A stretch of DNA of 64,000 nucleotides. Source: Streptomyces violaceorubidus (GTDB taxonomy: Bacteria; Actinomycetota; Actinomycetes; Streptomycetales; Streptomycetaceae). The number at the start of each line of letters is the position of its first letter. Within the stretch, counting starts at the first letter, position 1. Below, piece after piece: positions 17,608 to 26,131 of the stretch. The notes under the pieces were generated by a model. That model did no database searches. It had not been told where the DNA came from and saw nothing but the letters and a program-made list of their open reading frames with translations. The translations under genes and the position numbers were made by a program. Where the stretch lies: the NCBI RefSeq assembly GCF_000717995.1, contig NZ_JODM01000011.1:62001-126000 (forward strand), in the 5' to 3' direction.

Positions 17608-18357
17608 ATGACCACAGAACCGCATCTGCTGTCCCTCCGCATCGTCGTGCCACCGCTGGGAAGCCGACACGGCGCCGTGGAATGCCGACCGATCATCAAC
17701 GGACGAGACATCCTGGCCGACGTGTTCGACGAGGGGCCGGCAGATGACCCTCGGTATCTGTTGGGGCAGCATGCGCCGCTTCACGCGACAGACACGCCCC
17801 GCGAGGTTCGGCTTGCCGAGGCCGAGTGCACGGAAGGATGCTGCGGCGCTGTCTACGTGACCATCAGGCGCGAAGGGCAGCACGTGGTCTGGAGCGGCTG
17901 GCGCAACCCGGATGAAGACGATGTCGACCTCCCAGAGCTTCGATTCGACGTCAATCAGTACGACGCCGAGGTCCGCCGGGCCTCGACCGACCGCAGCTGG
18001 GAGTGGCCGGCCCGAACAGTCGCCCGGCTTCTTGAAGAACGGCTCCGGGAGCGTGTCGGCTGGCTGACGACCTGGGAATGCGAACTGGGAGCCGTCTCAG
18101 CTTGGCACTGGGAACCTGACCAGATCAGCGTCTTCCTGTTCCATCCCGGCCGCTCCGCGATCAGAGAAGACCGTCCCTGGCTTCAGTTCAGGATGACCCT
18201 TCCGGTCTCCGGAGACGACCCGGGCGACCAAGCAGAGCGCCTTGAGGCTCGTCTCACGGCCGAAGACCCCCGCGAGGTGGCCGAGGTTTGCGGCGGTTCG
18301 AAGGAGTTTGCCGATCAGCTGGGCTATCCCTGGCCAGGTCCTCGACGTCGAGCATGA
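17608..18357 (+). CDS. Hypothetical protein (249 residues) next to the recombinase genes
   Basis: I recognise no named domain. The protein is soluble, with a CTEGCCGAVYVTI motif near residue 72 and a conserved-looking LRFDVNQYDAEVRRA...RSWEWPARTVARLLEERLRE region. Similar-looking proteins of unknown function occur in streptomycetes. The ATG start is 18 bases after the end of the broken recombinase gene. It reads in the same direction and may share its transcript. A perfect 13-bp hairpin follows at 18438. It could be cargo of the element or a chromosomal gene next to the insertion. No function is proposed. Confidence 0.75.
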   Translation: MTTEPHLLSLRIVVPPLGSRHGAVECRPIINGRDILADVFDEGPADDPRYLLGQHAPLHATDTPREVRLAEAECTEGCCGAVYVTIRREGQHVVWSGWRNPDEDDVDLPELRFDVNQYDAEVRRASTDRSWEWPARTVARLLEERLRERVGWLTTWECELGAVSAWHWEPDQISVFLFHPGRSAIREDRPWLQFRMTLPVSGDDPGDQAERLEARLTAEDPREVAEVCGGSKEFADQLGYPWPGPRRRA

Positions 18358-18437
18358 AGAGCGGCTGAGGCGAGGAATACAACACGTCAGGAATAAGTGC
18401 TCTCCACCAGTATCCAAGGCTTGACCCGCGGTTTCAC

Positions 18438-18466
18438 AGGGGGACCGGCCACCGGCCGGTCCCCCT
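18438..18466. terminator. Perfect 13-bp hairpin closing the accessory island
   Basis: AGGGGGACCGGCC pairs with GGCCGGTCCCCCT around a three-base loop, about 80 bases after the hypothetical gene. No U-tract follows. Confidence 0.7.
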
Positions 18467-18592
18467 CCGGCGTGTGTCCGCGATCCGCCCGCGCCCACCT
18501 GCGCACACGGTGTGCGCGTGAGCGATGATTTCGGGCGCCGGATGGAGTCCGCCCTTGTGACCCATCCGACCACGACACCTTCCGGGGCCCCG

Positions 18593-19481
18593 ATGACAAC
18601 CGTCAGCGTCAATGAGATCGCCATGGGCGTCGAGTGGTTCGGTGACCGGGACGCGCCCCTCGTCCTGCTCGCCGGCGGGACCACGATGCTCTCGTGGCCC
18701 GACGCGCTCTGCGAGCGGCTCGCCGCCGCCGGGCGCCATGTCGTGCGCTACGACCTGCGCGACAGCGGGGAGTCGACCACGGTCGACCCGGGGGGCGCCC
18801 GCCTACACCCTGCGCGACCTCGCCGCCGACGCGGCGGCTCTTCCGGGCGCGTTCGGCGCCGCGCCGGCGCACCTCGCCGGGATCGGCGTCGGAGGGATGG
18901 TCGCCCAGGTGGCCGCGCTGGAGCACCCCGGCGCCTTCTCGGCGCTCACCCTGGTCGGCACCCGTGCGGTCGCGCCCGGTCCGCCCGACGACGACCTCCC
19001 CGATCACGACCCGGAGACGATGAGACGGTTGTTCGCGCAGCCCATGCCCGACTGGACCGACCGCGAGGCGGTGGCAGAGTTCGCCGCCGCCGGTGCGGAG
19101 GTCCTGGGCGACGACCCCGTGGCCGCCCGCGCTGTCGCCACGCGTGTCTGGGACCGCACACCCGGCACGGCGGCCCCGGTCCAGATGGCCAACTAGCTGG
19201 GCACGGTGTTCTCCCGGCTCGACTGCGCACCCCGTTGGCGTGAGCGCCTGCCGGAGATCGAGATCCCCACCCTCGTCGTCCACGGTCGCCACGACCGGTT
19301 CTTCCCCGTCGGCAACGGTGAGGCGATCGCGCGCGAGATTCCCCGGGCGCGGCTGCTCGTCCTGGAGGAGGCCGCCACCGCGATCCCCGCCGCGGCGGTC
19401 GGCGAGGTCGCAGAGGCGATGCTCGCGCTCGGACCCGCGGCCGGGGCCGGGCAGGCGGCGCGAGGGAACCAGAGCGGTTGA
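18593..19481 (+). pseudogene. Decayed alpha/beta hydrolase
   Basis: The N-terminal part (MTTVSVNEIAMGVEWFGDRD, LVLLAGGTTMLSWPDALCER, RYDLRDSGES) is typical of Streptomyces alpha/beta hydrolases. At the six-G run 18790-18795 the frame shifts. Removing one G joins TTVDPGAP to AYTLRDLAAD. Further on, TAG at 19194-19196 interrupts the frame before LGTVFSRLDCAPRWRERLPE. The nucleophile elbow, normally G-x-S-x-G, reads GIGVGG with Gly in place of Ser. The final part has the usual LVVHGRHDRFFPVGNGEAIA segment. Two frame lesions plus loss of the nucleophile make a real pseudogene more likely than a sequencing error. Confidence 0.85.
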
Positions 19482-19558
19482 GGGCCCGCATGAGCGCGTG
19501 AGCGCATGAGTAAGGGGCGTCCGCAATGGCGGGCGCCCCTTACCCATGTCATGCGCCG

Positions 19559-20092
19559 TCAGGGTCGGCGTGCCGCGCCCATCACCCGGGTGAACGTCGC
19601 GGGGTCCCCGTCGAAGCCGTGCACGCCGGCCCGGAACTCCCACGCCCCCGCCTCGTCCCGGACGAACTCCGCGACCGTCGCCGCGGTGGCACCCGGGACG
19701 CCCCCGAAGTCCTCCGCGGCCAGGTCCGTGTAGCCCTCGCGGATACGCAGGCCCGGATGGGCCACGTGGGCGAAGGTCCGGTCCTCGGTGGGCTGCTGTA
19801 TGGCGACGCCGACCACCACGCGCGCGTACCGGACGTCCAGCCGCTCCAGCTCCAGCGTCATGACCTCGTCGAAACCGAAGCCCTTGCCGTCCTTGCTGTC
19901 CCGGTTGAGATAGATCGTGCCGTCCGGCGAGCGACTGTCGAAGTGCACCACGTAGGCCGGGACGCCGTACGGATCGTCCGCCGTATAGGTTCCGGCGACG
20001 AGATCCAGGTCGGCGGGTGGCTGTCCCGCCGGACTCGGGTCCCACCGCAGCGCGACCTCGACCTTGCGCATGCCCTTGCTGAGGCCGTTCAC
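19559..20092 (-). CDS. TerD-family protein
   Basis: A 177-residue TerD-domain protein related to tellurite and stress resistance proteins, many of which bind calcium. The core reads KVEVALRWDPSPAG, then TYTADDPYGVPAYVVHFDSR with GFGFDEVMTLELERL and VGVAIQQPTEDRTFAHV. The acidic stretches match Ca-binding loops of the family. The GTG start at 20092 follows AAGGGGAAG. It reads toward the broken hydrolase and ends 78 bases from its end. It stands alone rather than in a full ter operon, as is common in streptomycetes. Confidence 0.85.
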   Translation of the reverse strand: MNGLSKGMRKVEVALRWDPSPAGQPPADLDLVAGTYTADDPYGVPAYVVHFDSRSPDGTIYLNRDSKDGKGFGFDEVMTLELERLDVRYARVVVGVAIQQPTEDRTFAHVAHPGLRIREGYTDLAAEDFGGVPGATAATVAEFVRDEAGAWEFRAGVHGFDGDPATFTRVMGAARRP

Positions 20093-20248
20093 AGACTTCC
20101 CCTTCCCAGGTCCCCGCCCTGCCCGGCCCCCTGAACTGCCGGACGGTGACGGCCGGTTGTCCATCCTGCCACGCACCGGGAGCAGCGCGCGGGCAAGCGG
20201 TCCGCCGGAGAGCGTCCGGTGCCGGGTTCCTGGCCTTACCATGGCGCG

Positions 20249-20863
20249 GTGCTGGTCAAGTGGATTCGCTGCACCGTGGTGGACCGCCGCGGTTTCGAGC
20301 GGGCGCAGCGGAAGTGGGCGGGGCTTCCGGGGGAGCCGGGTTTTCGGGGGCAGGGGGGTGGCTGGAGCCGGGGGCGGCCTGACGTGGCGCACGTCTTCGC
20401 CTTCTGGGAGAGCCGTGCCTTCTACGACTCCTTCATGGCCCGCTCCCACGACAGGCTGGCCTCGGCGCAGGTGGGGACCTTCAAGGACGCCCAGGTCAGG
20501 CTCTTCGACTACCGGTTCGACGTGAAGACCGGTTTCGAGCCGCGCTTCACCGACGCGGACCTGCTGCGGGTGGCGCTGTGCCGGGTCCCCGAGGAACGGG
20601 CCGAGCACTACGTCCTCATGCAGGAGAAGGTCTGGAACCCGGCGATGGCCGGCTCGCCCGGCATGATCCGCGGCCTGTTCGGCGAGGCCCCGGGGAGCGG
20701 GTACAACGAGTACCTCGTCCTGTCCATGTGGCTCTCGGCCGCCGAATACGGGAAGTACCGGACCGAGCGGGTGGAGCGGCTCGCCCTGCGCGCCCAGACG
20801 GAGGCCGACATCGCGGCGCTGACGGGCGACATCGTGCAACTGGAACCCTCCTGGACCGTCTGA
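20249..20863 (+). CDS. YdbC-like/DUF4937 protein
   Basis: A 204-residue cytoplasmic protein starting VKWIRCTVVDRRGFERAQRKW, with two related halves of the DUF4937 (YdbC-like) type: VAHVFAFWESRAFYDSFMAR and YLVLSMWLSAAEYGKYRTER. These resemble dimeric alpha/beta-barrel (ABM-like) folds. The GTG at 20249 was chosen because the similarity starts there and TACCAT at 20234-20239 could be a -10 for a leaderless mRNA. An upstream GTG at 20219 is in frame. The reaction is unknown. Confidence 0.75.
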   Translation: MLVKWIRCTVVDRRGFERAQRKWAGLPGEPGFRGQGGGWSRGRPDVAHVFAFWESRAFYDSFMARSHDRLASAQVGTFKDAQVRLFDYRFDVKTGFEPRFTDADLLRVALCRVPEERAEHYVLMQEKVWNPAMAGSPGMIRGLFGEAPGSGYNEYLVLSMWLSAAEYGKYRTERVERLALRAQTEADIAALTGDIVQLEPSWTV

Positions 20864-20957
20864 GATCCGGACCCGTCCCGCCTCGCCCGGGTGCGGAATC
20901 TGTGTGATGTACGCCGTACGGGGCCCGTACGAGTGCCTGCTTCCGCCCGTCTCGATC

Positions 20958-20963
20958 TAGGGT
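20958..20963 (+). promoter_or_regulatory. -10 element of a leaderless gene
   Basis: TAGGGT lies 6 bases before the ATG at 20970, so the transcript should begin at or next to the start codon. No Shine-Dalgarno sequence is present. Confidence 0.65.
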
Positions 20964-20969
20964 TCTGGC

Positions 20970-21629
20970 ATGGCACGACCACGGCGCATCGTTCTTGTCC
21001 GGCACGGCGAGTCGATCGGCAACGTCGATGACACCGTGCACGAGCGCGAACCCGACCACGCGCTCGCCCTCACCGACCGGGGCCGGGAGCAGGCCGAGGA
21101 GACCGGCAAGGGGCTGCGCGAGGTGTTCGGCCGCGAGCGGATCAGCGTGTACGTCTCCCCGTACCGCCGCACCCATGAGACCCTCCGTGCCTTCCACCTC
21201 GACCCGGACCTCATACGGATACGTGAGGAGCCGCGGCTGCGCGAGCAGGACTGGGGCAACTGGCAGGACCGCGACGACGTGCGCCTGCAGAAGGCCTACC
21301 GCGACGCCTACGGGCACTTCTTCTACCGCTTCGCCCAGGGCGAGTCCGGCGCCGACGTGTACGACCGGGTCGGCGGCTTCCTGGAGAGCCTGTTCCGCAG
21401 CTTCGAGGACCCCGACCATCCGCCGAACGTGCTGCTGGTGACGCACGGTCTCGCCATGCGGCTGTTCTGCATGAGGTGGTTCCACTGGACGGTCGCGGAG
21501 TTCGAGTCGCTGTCCAATCCCGGGAACGCCGAGATGCGGATGCTCGTTCTCGGTGAGGACGGCAGGTACACCCTTGACCGGCCCTTCGAACGCTGGCGAG
21601 ATCCGGAACCGTACGGGATCACCGGATAG
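20970..21629 (+). CDS. Histidine phosphatase (phosphoglycerate mutase superfamily)
   Basis: A 219-residue branch-1 histidine phosphatase. The phosphohistidine motif is LVRHGES (residues 10-16). The second catalytic His is in LLVTHGLAM, with the acid/base Glu in the LREQDWGNW region and Arg in SPYRRTHET. The substrate cannot be deduced; family members act on sugar phosphates, nucleotides or small metabolites. It is apparently leaderless (TAGGGT 6 bases upstream). The next gene starts 12 bases after its stop, but also has its own -10-like element. Confidence 0.88.
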   Translation: MARPRRIVLVRHGESIGNVDDTVHEREPDHALALTDRGREQAEETGKGLREVFGRERISVYVSPYRRTHETLRAFHLDPDLIRIREEPRLREQDWGNWQDRDDVRLQKAYRDAYGHFFYRFAQGESGADVYDRVGGFLESLFRSFEDPDHPPNVLLVTHGLAMRLFCMRWFHWTVAEFESLSNPGNAEMRMLVLGEDGRYTLDRPFERWRDPEPYGITG

Positions 21630-21641
21630 AGTGGCAGGGCG

Positions 21642-22547
21642 ATGACCGCTCATTCTTCTCCTGACGGGCGCCTGGACCGGGCCCTGGCCAGCCTGCGCGG
21701 ACTGTCGGTGGGGGACGCGCTGGGCTCACAGTTCTTCGTTCCCGCGAACTATCCGCTGCTGGGGCGCCGCGAGCTGCCGCCCGGCACCTGGCAATGGACG
21801 GACGACACGGAGATGGCGTGTTCCGTGGTCTCCGTCCTGGCCGCCCACCACCGCATCGACCAGGACGCGCTGGCCCTCTCCTTCGCCCAGCACCACGACT
21901 TCGACCGGGGATACGGTCCCGCGGTCAACCGGCTGCTCCGGCTGGTCCGGGAAGGCGGCGACTGGCGCGAGCTCGCCGCGGCGCTGTTCAACGGGCAGGG
22001 CTCCTGGGGCAACGGCGCCGCCATGCGCATCGCGCCGCTCGGCGCCTGGTACGCGGACGACCCGGAACAGGCGACCCACCAGGCGGAGATCTCCGCCTAC
22101 CCGACGCACCAGCACCGTGAGGCCGTGGTCGGCGCCATGGCCGTCGCGGCCGCCGCGGCGCTGGCCGCCGATCCGGCCGGCCCGCCCTCCGCGCACGCCC
22201 TCCTCGACGGTGTGGTCGCGCTGGTGCCGAAGAGCGCGGTGGGCGCCGGACTGCGACGCGCCCGGGACATGCTCGACTACGGCGACGCGACCACCGTGGC
22301 GGCGGTCCTGGGCTGTGGCCGACGTACGACCGCGCATGACACGGTCCCCTTCGCCCTCTGGTCCGCGGCCCGCGCCCTCGGCGAGTACGAGACCGCTTTC
22401 TGGACGACCGCCCAGGCCGGCGGCGACGTGGACACGACCTGCGCCATCGTGGGCGGAGTGATCGCCGCCGGGAAGGCGGGCGCGCCCCCGGCCGAGTGGG
22501 CGGAGCGGGTCGAGGCGCTGCCCGCCTGGATGGCTGCGTCGTCCTGA
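21642..22547 (+). CDS. ADP-ribosylglycohydrolase family protein
   Basis: A 301-residue DraG-type enzyme that removes ADP-ribose from proteins or small molecules, using two metal ions. The metal-binding motifs are visible: WTDDTEMA near residue 51, and AGGDVDTTCAIVGGVIAA near residue 264. GLSVGDALGSQF is the N-terminal signature. A TAGAGT hexamer at 21627-21632 overlaps the end of the previous gene and could drive a leaderless or short-leader mRNA from ATG 21642. Its pairing with the phosphatase suggests a role in ADP-ribose or nucleotide housekeeping, which is inference. Confidence 0.88.
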   Translation: MTAHSSPDGRLDRALASLRGLSVGDALGSQFFVPANYPLLGRRELPPGTWQWTDDTEMACSVVSVLAAHHRIDQDALALSFAQHHDFDRGYGPAVNRLLRLVREGGDWRELAAALFNGQGSWGNGAAMRIAPLGAWYADDPEQATHQAEISAYPTHQHREAVVGAMAVAAAAALAADPAGPPSAHALLDGVVALVPKSAVGAGLRRARDMLDYGDATTVAAVLGCGRRTTAHDTVPFALWSAARALGEYETAFWTTAQAGGDVDTTCAIVGGVIAAGKAGAPPAEWAERVEALPAWMAASS

Positions 22548-22550
22548 TGC

Positions 22551-22612
22551 CCTGGCCCTGGCCTGGGCCTGGGCCTGGGCCTGCCTGGGCCTGGCCTGTG
22601 CCTGGGGCCTGG
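22551..22612. repeat. CCTGGG/GGCCTG simple repeat
   Basis: About ten imperfect copies of a CCTGGG hexamer directly after the ADP-ribosylglycohydrolase stop. It lies in the roughly 375-base gap between two convergent genes. No gene or clear terminator was seen in the rest of that gap. Confidence 0.8.
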
Positions 22613-22923
22613 TCCGGGCGGCCCAGGACGGGATCCTTGTGGAAACTCTCCGTATGGGATGGGAACTCTGCGTGACCGCTTGCGCGTTGTCATGACAGTC
22701 GCTGCGTGGGGTCTGGGCCCCACGCCGGCCCGGAAGGTCATGAGCGGGTGGGGGAGGCACGTCGGTGTTCGTAGCGCTGTTGTCCGTCGCGCTCTTCTTC
22801 GTGCTGTCCGCCCTCCCGTTCGAAGGGGCGTGTGCTCGGGGGACCGCGAGCGGGCGGGGCGGGCCCCGGCGGGCGTTCGGGACGCCCACCGGTGGGCCCC
22901 GCCCGGCCCGAGGTCCCGCGAGG

Positions 22924-24471
22924 TCAGCCCATCCCCGGCCCGGCCGTGCCGGCCAGGGCTTCCAGGTCGCTCTTGCGCACCCGGATGACCAGCCATGCCG
23001 TGGCCAGGGCGAGTACGGCCATGGCGGCGGCAGGGATGAAGGCGGCCGAGATGCCCTGTGCCAGCACGTCGTGCGACCAGGGGGCAGGCAGCTGGTGGGT
23101 CCGGGCGAACTCGGCCTTCTGCTCCGGCGAACCGTTGGTGAGGAAGTTGGGCACCTGCTTCTCCGCCTCGTCCTTGCTGGCCGTGCCGAAGACTGTCGTC
23201 AGGATGGCGAGGCCGATCGATCCGCCCACCTGCTGCATCGCGTTGAGCAGGCCGGACGCCGCGCCCGCCTCGTGCTGGGCGACCCCGGAGACCGCGGTCA
23301 GCGTCAGCGTCACGAAGTTCAGCCCCATGCCGAAGCCGAAGATCAGCATCGGTCCGAGGATCCCGCCGACATACGAGCTGTCGGAGCTGATGAGGGCCTG
23401 CCAGCCGAGCCCGAGCGCGGCGAGCGCCGAACCGACGACCATGAACGGCTTGGGGCCGAAGACCGGCAGGAAGCGCTGCGACAGACCCGCACCCAGTGCG
23501 ATCACGACCGTGACGGGCAGGAAGGCCAGACCGGCCTGGATGGGTGTGTAGCCGAGCACGTTCTGCACGAACAGCACGATGTAGAAGAACATGCCGAACA
23601 TCGCCGCGGCCAGACTGAGCATGATCACGTACGTGCCGGAGCGGTTGCGGTCGGCGAACATCTTCAGCGGGGTGATCGGTTCCCTGGCCCGCTGCTCGAT
23701 GAGGACGAAGGCCAGCAGCAGGACCGCGGCGGCCGCGAAGGAGCCGATGGTCAGGTTGTCCCGCCAGCCCTCGTCGGCGGCCCGGATGAAGCCGTAGACG
23801 AGGGAGGCCATACCCGCCGTCGAGGTGACCGCCCCGGCGATGTCGAAGCGGCCGGAGTGCCGTTCGGACTCGCTGATGTAGAGCGGCGTCAGCACGGCGA
23901 TCAGCACACCGATCGGCACGTTGACGAAGAGCACCCAGCGCCAGTCGAGCCATTCGGTGAGCATGCCGCCCGCCAGCAGGCCGATGGCGCCGCCACCCGC
24001 GGAGACGGCGGCGAAGACCCCGAAGGCCCGGTTGCGCTCCGGCCCCTCCGGGAAGGTGGTGGTGATGAGCGCCAGCGACGTGGGCGAGGCTATTGCGCCA
24101 CCCATGCCCTGCAGGACGCGCGCCGCGAGGAGCTGCCAGGGTTCCTGGGCGAAGCCGCCGAGCAGGGAGGCGAAGGTGAAGAGCAGGATGCCGGTCATGA
24201 AGACGCGGCGCCTGCCGAGGATGTCACCGGCCCGGCCGCCGAGCAGCAGCAGACCGCCGAAGGTGAGCGTGTAGGCGCTGACGACCCAGGTGAGATCGGT
24301 GGTGCTGAAGTCGAGCGCGTTCTGGATGTGCGGGAGCGCGATGTTCACAATCGTCGCGTCGAGTACGACCATGAGTTGACAGGCCGCGATGACGGCGAGT
24401 GCGATGCCGGGATGCCCCTCCCGGCGGGCTGCTCCCGGCTTCTGGTTTTTGAGCAGAGAAGAGGTTGTCAC
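22924..24471 (-). CDS. MFS drug efflux transporter (DHA2, EmrB/QacA type)
   Basis: A 515-residue integral membrane proton antiporter of the 14-helix DHA2 family. Motif D1 LDATIVNIALPHIQ lies in helix 1, motif A GGRAGDILGRRRVFM after helix 2, and motif C-like AAVSAGGGAIGLLAGGML follows. The GTG start at 24471 has GGGGGA about 7 bases upstream. It is divergent from a TetR gene, with two palindromic operators between them, so export is probably switched on when a ligand releases the repressor. The exported compound is unknown. Confidence 0.92.
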   Translation of the reverse strand: MTTSSLLKNQKPGAARREGHPGIALAVIAACQLMVVLDATIVNIALPHIQNALDFSTTDLTWVVSAYTLTFGGLLLLGGRAGDILGRRRVFMTGILLFTFASLLGGFAQEPWQLLAARVLQGMGGAIASPTSLALITTTFPEGPERNRAFGVFAAVSAGGGAIGLLAGGMLTEWLDWRWVLFVNVPIGVLIAVLTPLYISESERHSGRFDIAGAVTSTAGMASLVYGFIRAADEGWRDNLTIGSFAAAAVLLLAFVLIEQRAREPITPLKMFADRNRSGTYVIMLSLAAAMFGMFFYIVLFVQNVLGYTPIQAGLAFLPVTVVIALGAGLSQRFLPVFGPKPFMVVGSALAALGLGWQALISSDSSYVGGILGPMLIFGFGMGLNFVTLTLTAVSGVAQHEAGAASGLLNAMQQVGGSIGLAILTTVFGTASKDEAEKQVPNFLTNGSPEQKAEFARTHQLPAPWSHDVLAQGISAAFIPAAAMAVLALATAWLVIRVRKSDLEALAGTAGPGMG

Positions 24472-24494
24472 TATGTGTCCCCCACGAATGACTT

Positions 24495-24514
24495 AGTGAA
24501 CGCTTGCGTTCACT
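24495..24514. promoter_or_regulatory. Perfect TetR-type operator (site 1)
   Basis: AGTGAACGCTTGCGTTCACT is a perfect 9-bp inverted repeat with a 2-bp centre. It lies in the intergenic region, 24 bases from the efflux gene start. Confidence 0.85.
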
Positions 24515-24542
24515 GTTGCCTCAACGTTAGTGACCCAGAGAC

Positions 24543-24562
24543 AGTAGACGCAACCGTTCACT
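24543..24562. promoter_or_regulatory. Second, imperfect TetR-type operator (site 2)
   Basis: Read on the minus strand, AGTGAACGGTTGCGTCTACT differs from site 1 at only four of 20 positions. Its start is 48 bases from site 1, so both divergent promoters could be covered. Confidence 0.7.
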
Positions 24563-24658
24563 TTCCGTGTCGTCGCGCGTCCGGTCCCCCGTCGTGGCTG
24601 CGCGGCGCGTGCCTTATCCCCGAATACCCGTTTTCACCGCTTTCTGGAGACCTCCGAC

Positions 24659-25279
24659 ATGGTTGCTTCGCACTGGGCGGCCGCCTCCGCCCAGACGCCC
24701 TCCCGCCGGCGAGGCGCGGTCCTGGAGCGCGCGATCCTCGAGGCCGCACTGGATCAACTCGGCACCGTCGGCTGGAACGGCCTGACGATGGAGGGAGTGG
24801 CCGCGGGCGCGCAGACCGGCAAGGCTGCCGTCTACCGGCGCTGGCCGTCCAAGGAAGACCTCGTCGCCGACGCGCTGCGGTCCGGGCTGCCCGACTTCGA
24901 CACGGTCCCCGATCTCGGAAGCGTGCGCGAGGATCTGCTGGAACTGTGCCGCAGGGCACGCGACGCGATGTTCAGCCGTTCCGGATCCGCTCTGCGATCC
25001 GTCATTCACGAATGCGACTCCATGCAGGCCGAGCGCTTCCATGCCGTGATCATCAAGGGCGTGGTCGAACCGACCCTCGAGATGCTGTGTGAGGTCATCA
25101 AGCGTGGAATGGAGCGGGGAGAGGTCCGGCAGGACGCGGCCAACGGCTATGTCTTCGACGCCATCCCGGCGATGATGATGTATCGCTCAAAAATTTGTGC
25201 AAGTGAATGGACGGACCTCGAGCTCGAGGAAATGATCGACCAGTTGATGGTCCCGCTGCTGCGGCCCGACGGCCCCTGA
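24659..25279 (+). CDS. TetR-family repressor of the divergent efflux gene
   Basis: A 206-residue regulator. The N-terminal TetR HTH spans about residues 22-68: ILEAALDQLGTVGWNGLTME, then GVAAGAQTGKAAVYRRWPSK, then EDLVADAL. The C-terminal ligand and dimer domain ends in LEEMIDQLMVPLL. The ATG at 24659 follows GGAG by about 10 bases. With two matching palindromes in the shared intergenic region it most likely represses itself and the DHA2 transporter. The ligand is unknown. Confidence 0.9.
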   Translation: MVASHWAAASAQTPSRRRGAVLERAILEAALDQLGTVGWNGLTMEGVAAGAQTGKAAVYRRWPSKEDLVADALRSGLPDFDTVPDLGSVREDLLELCRRARDAMFSRSGSALRSVIHECDSMQAERFHAVIIKGVVEPTLEMLCEVIKRGMERGEVRQDAANGYVFDAIPAMMMYRSKICASEWTDLELEEMIDQLMVPLLRPDGP

Positions 25280-25361
25280 TCCCGGCCGGCGAGGAGGGCG
25301 GTCCCGTGAGGGCGACCGGGGGTGTCGCCGGGGATCGGCGGCGGCGTAGGCTAGGGGCGCC

Positions 25362-26063
25362 ATGCCGTACGAACCACCTACTCACACCGTCGAGCGCTCT
25401 CTTCGCGCCACGACCGGAGCGAAGGTCATTGCCGGTGTCGACGAGGTGGGGCGCGGCGCGTGGGCCGGGCCGGTCACCGTCTGTGCGGCGATCACCGGAC
25501 TGCGCCGACCCCCGGTCGGTCTGACCGACTCCAAGCTGCTCACCATCAAGCGACGCACCGAACTGGCCGTGGAGTTGCGGACCTGGGTCACGTCCTACGC
25601 CCTGGGGCACGCCTCTCCGGAGGAGATCGACGCGCTGGGCATGACCGCCGCGCTGCGCCTGGCGGCGGTGCGTGCGCTGGAGACCCTGCCGATCCGCCCC
25701 GACGCGGTCATCCTCGACGGCAAGCACGACTACCTCGGCGCCCCTTGGCGGGTCCGTACGGTGATCAAGGGCGACCAGTCCTGCGTCGCCGTCGCGGCGG
25801 CCTCGGTGCTCGCCAAGGTCCAGCGCGACAAAATGATGGCCGAACTGGGTGTCGACCATGCAGACTTCGGTTTTGCGGACAACGCCGGGTATCCGTCGCC
25901 CGTGCACAAGGCCGCACTGGCGGAGCGGGGCCCCACCCCGCACCACCGGTTGTCGTGGGCGTATCTTGATGCGTTGCCCCAGTGGCGGCACCTCAAGAAG
26001 GTCCGCAGTTGGGTGGACGGAAGCGTTCCGGAGATCGAGGGTCAGCTCGGATTCGATTTCTGA
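25362..26063 (+). CDS. rnhB: Ribonuclease HII
   Basis: RNase HII removes ribonucleotides misincorporated into DNA and RNA-DNA junctions. The 233-residue protein shows the family motif [23 protein letters not shown], an Asp in [10 protein letters not shown], and [15 protein letters not shown]. The catalytic DEDD set is present. It is apparently leaderless: TAGGCT lies 10 bases before ATG 25362. A 210-residue protein of unknown function follows 68 bases later. Confidence 0.95.
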   Translation: MPYEPPTHTVERSLRATTGAKVIAGVDEVGRGAWAGPVTVCAAITGLRRPPVGLTDSKLLTIKRRTELAVELRTWVTSYALGHASPEEIDALGMTAALRLAAVRALETLPIRPDAVILDGKHDYLGAPWRVRTVIKGDQSCVAVAAASVLAKVQRDKMMAELGVDHADFGFADNAGYPSPVHKAALAERGPTPHHRLSWAYLDALPQWRHLKKVRSWVDGSVPEIEGQLGFDF

Positions 26064-26131
26064 CGGTTCCGCTCGCAGGCAGGTGCCACCCGCCGACGCG
26101 AGCCGCACCAACGTTTGATAAACATCAGCTC

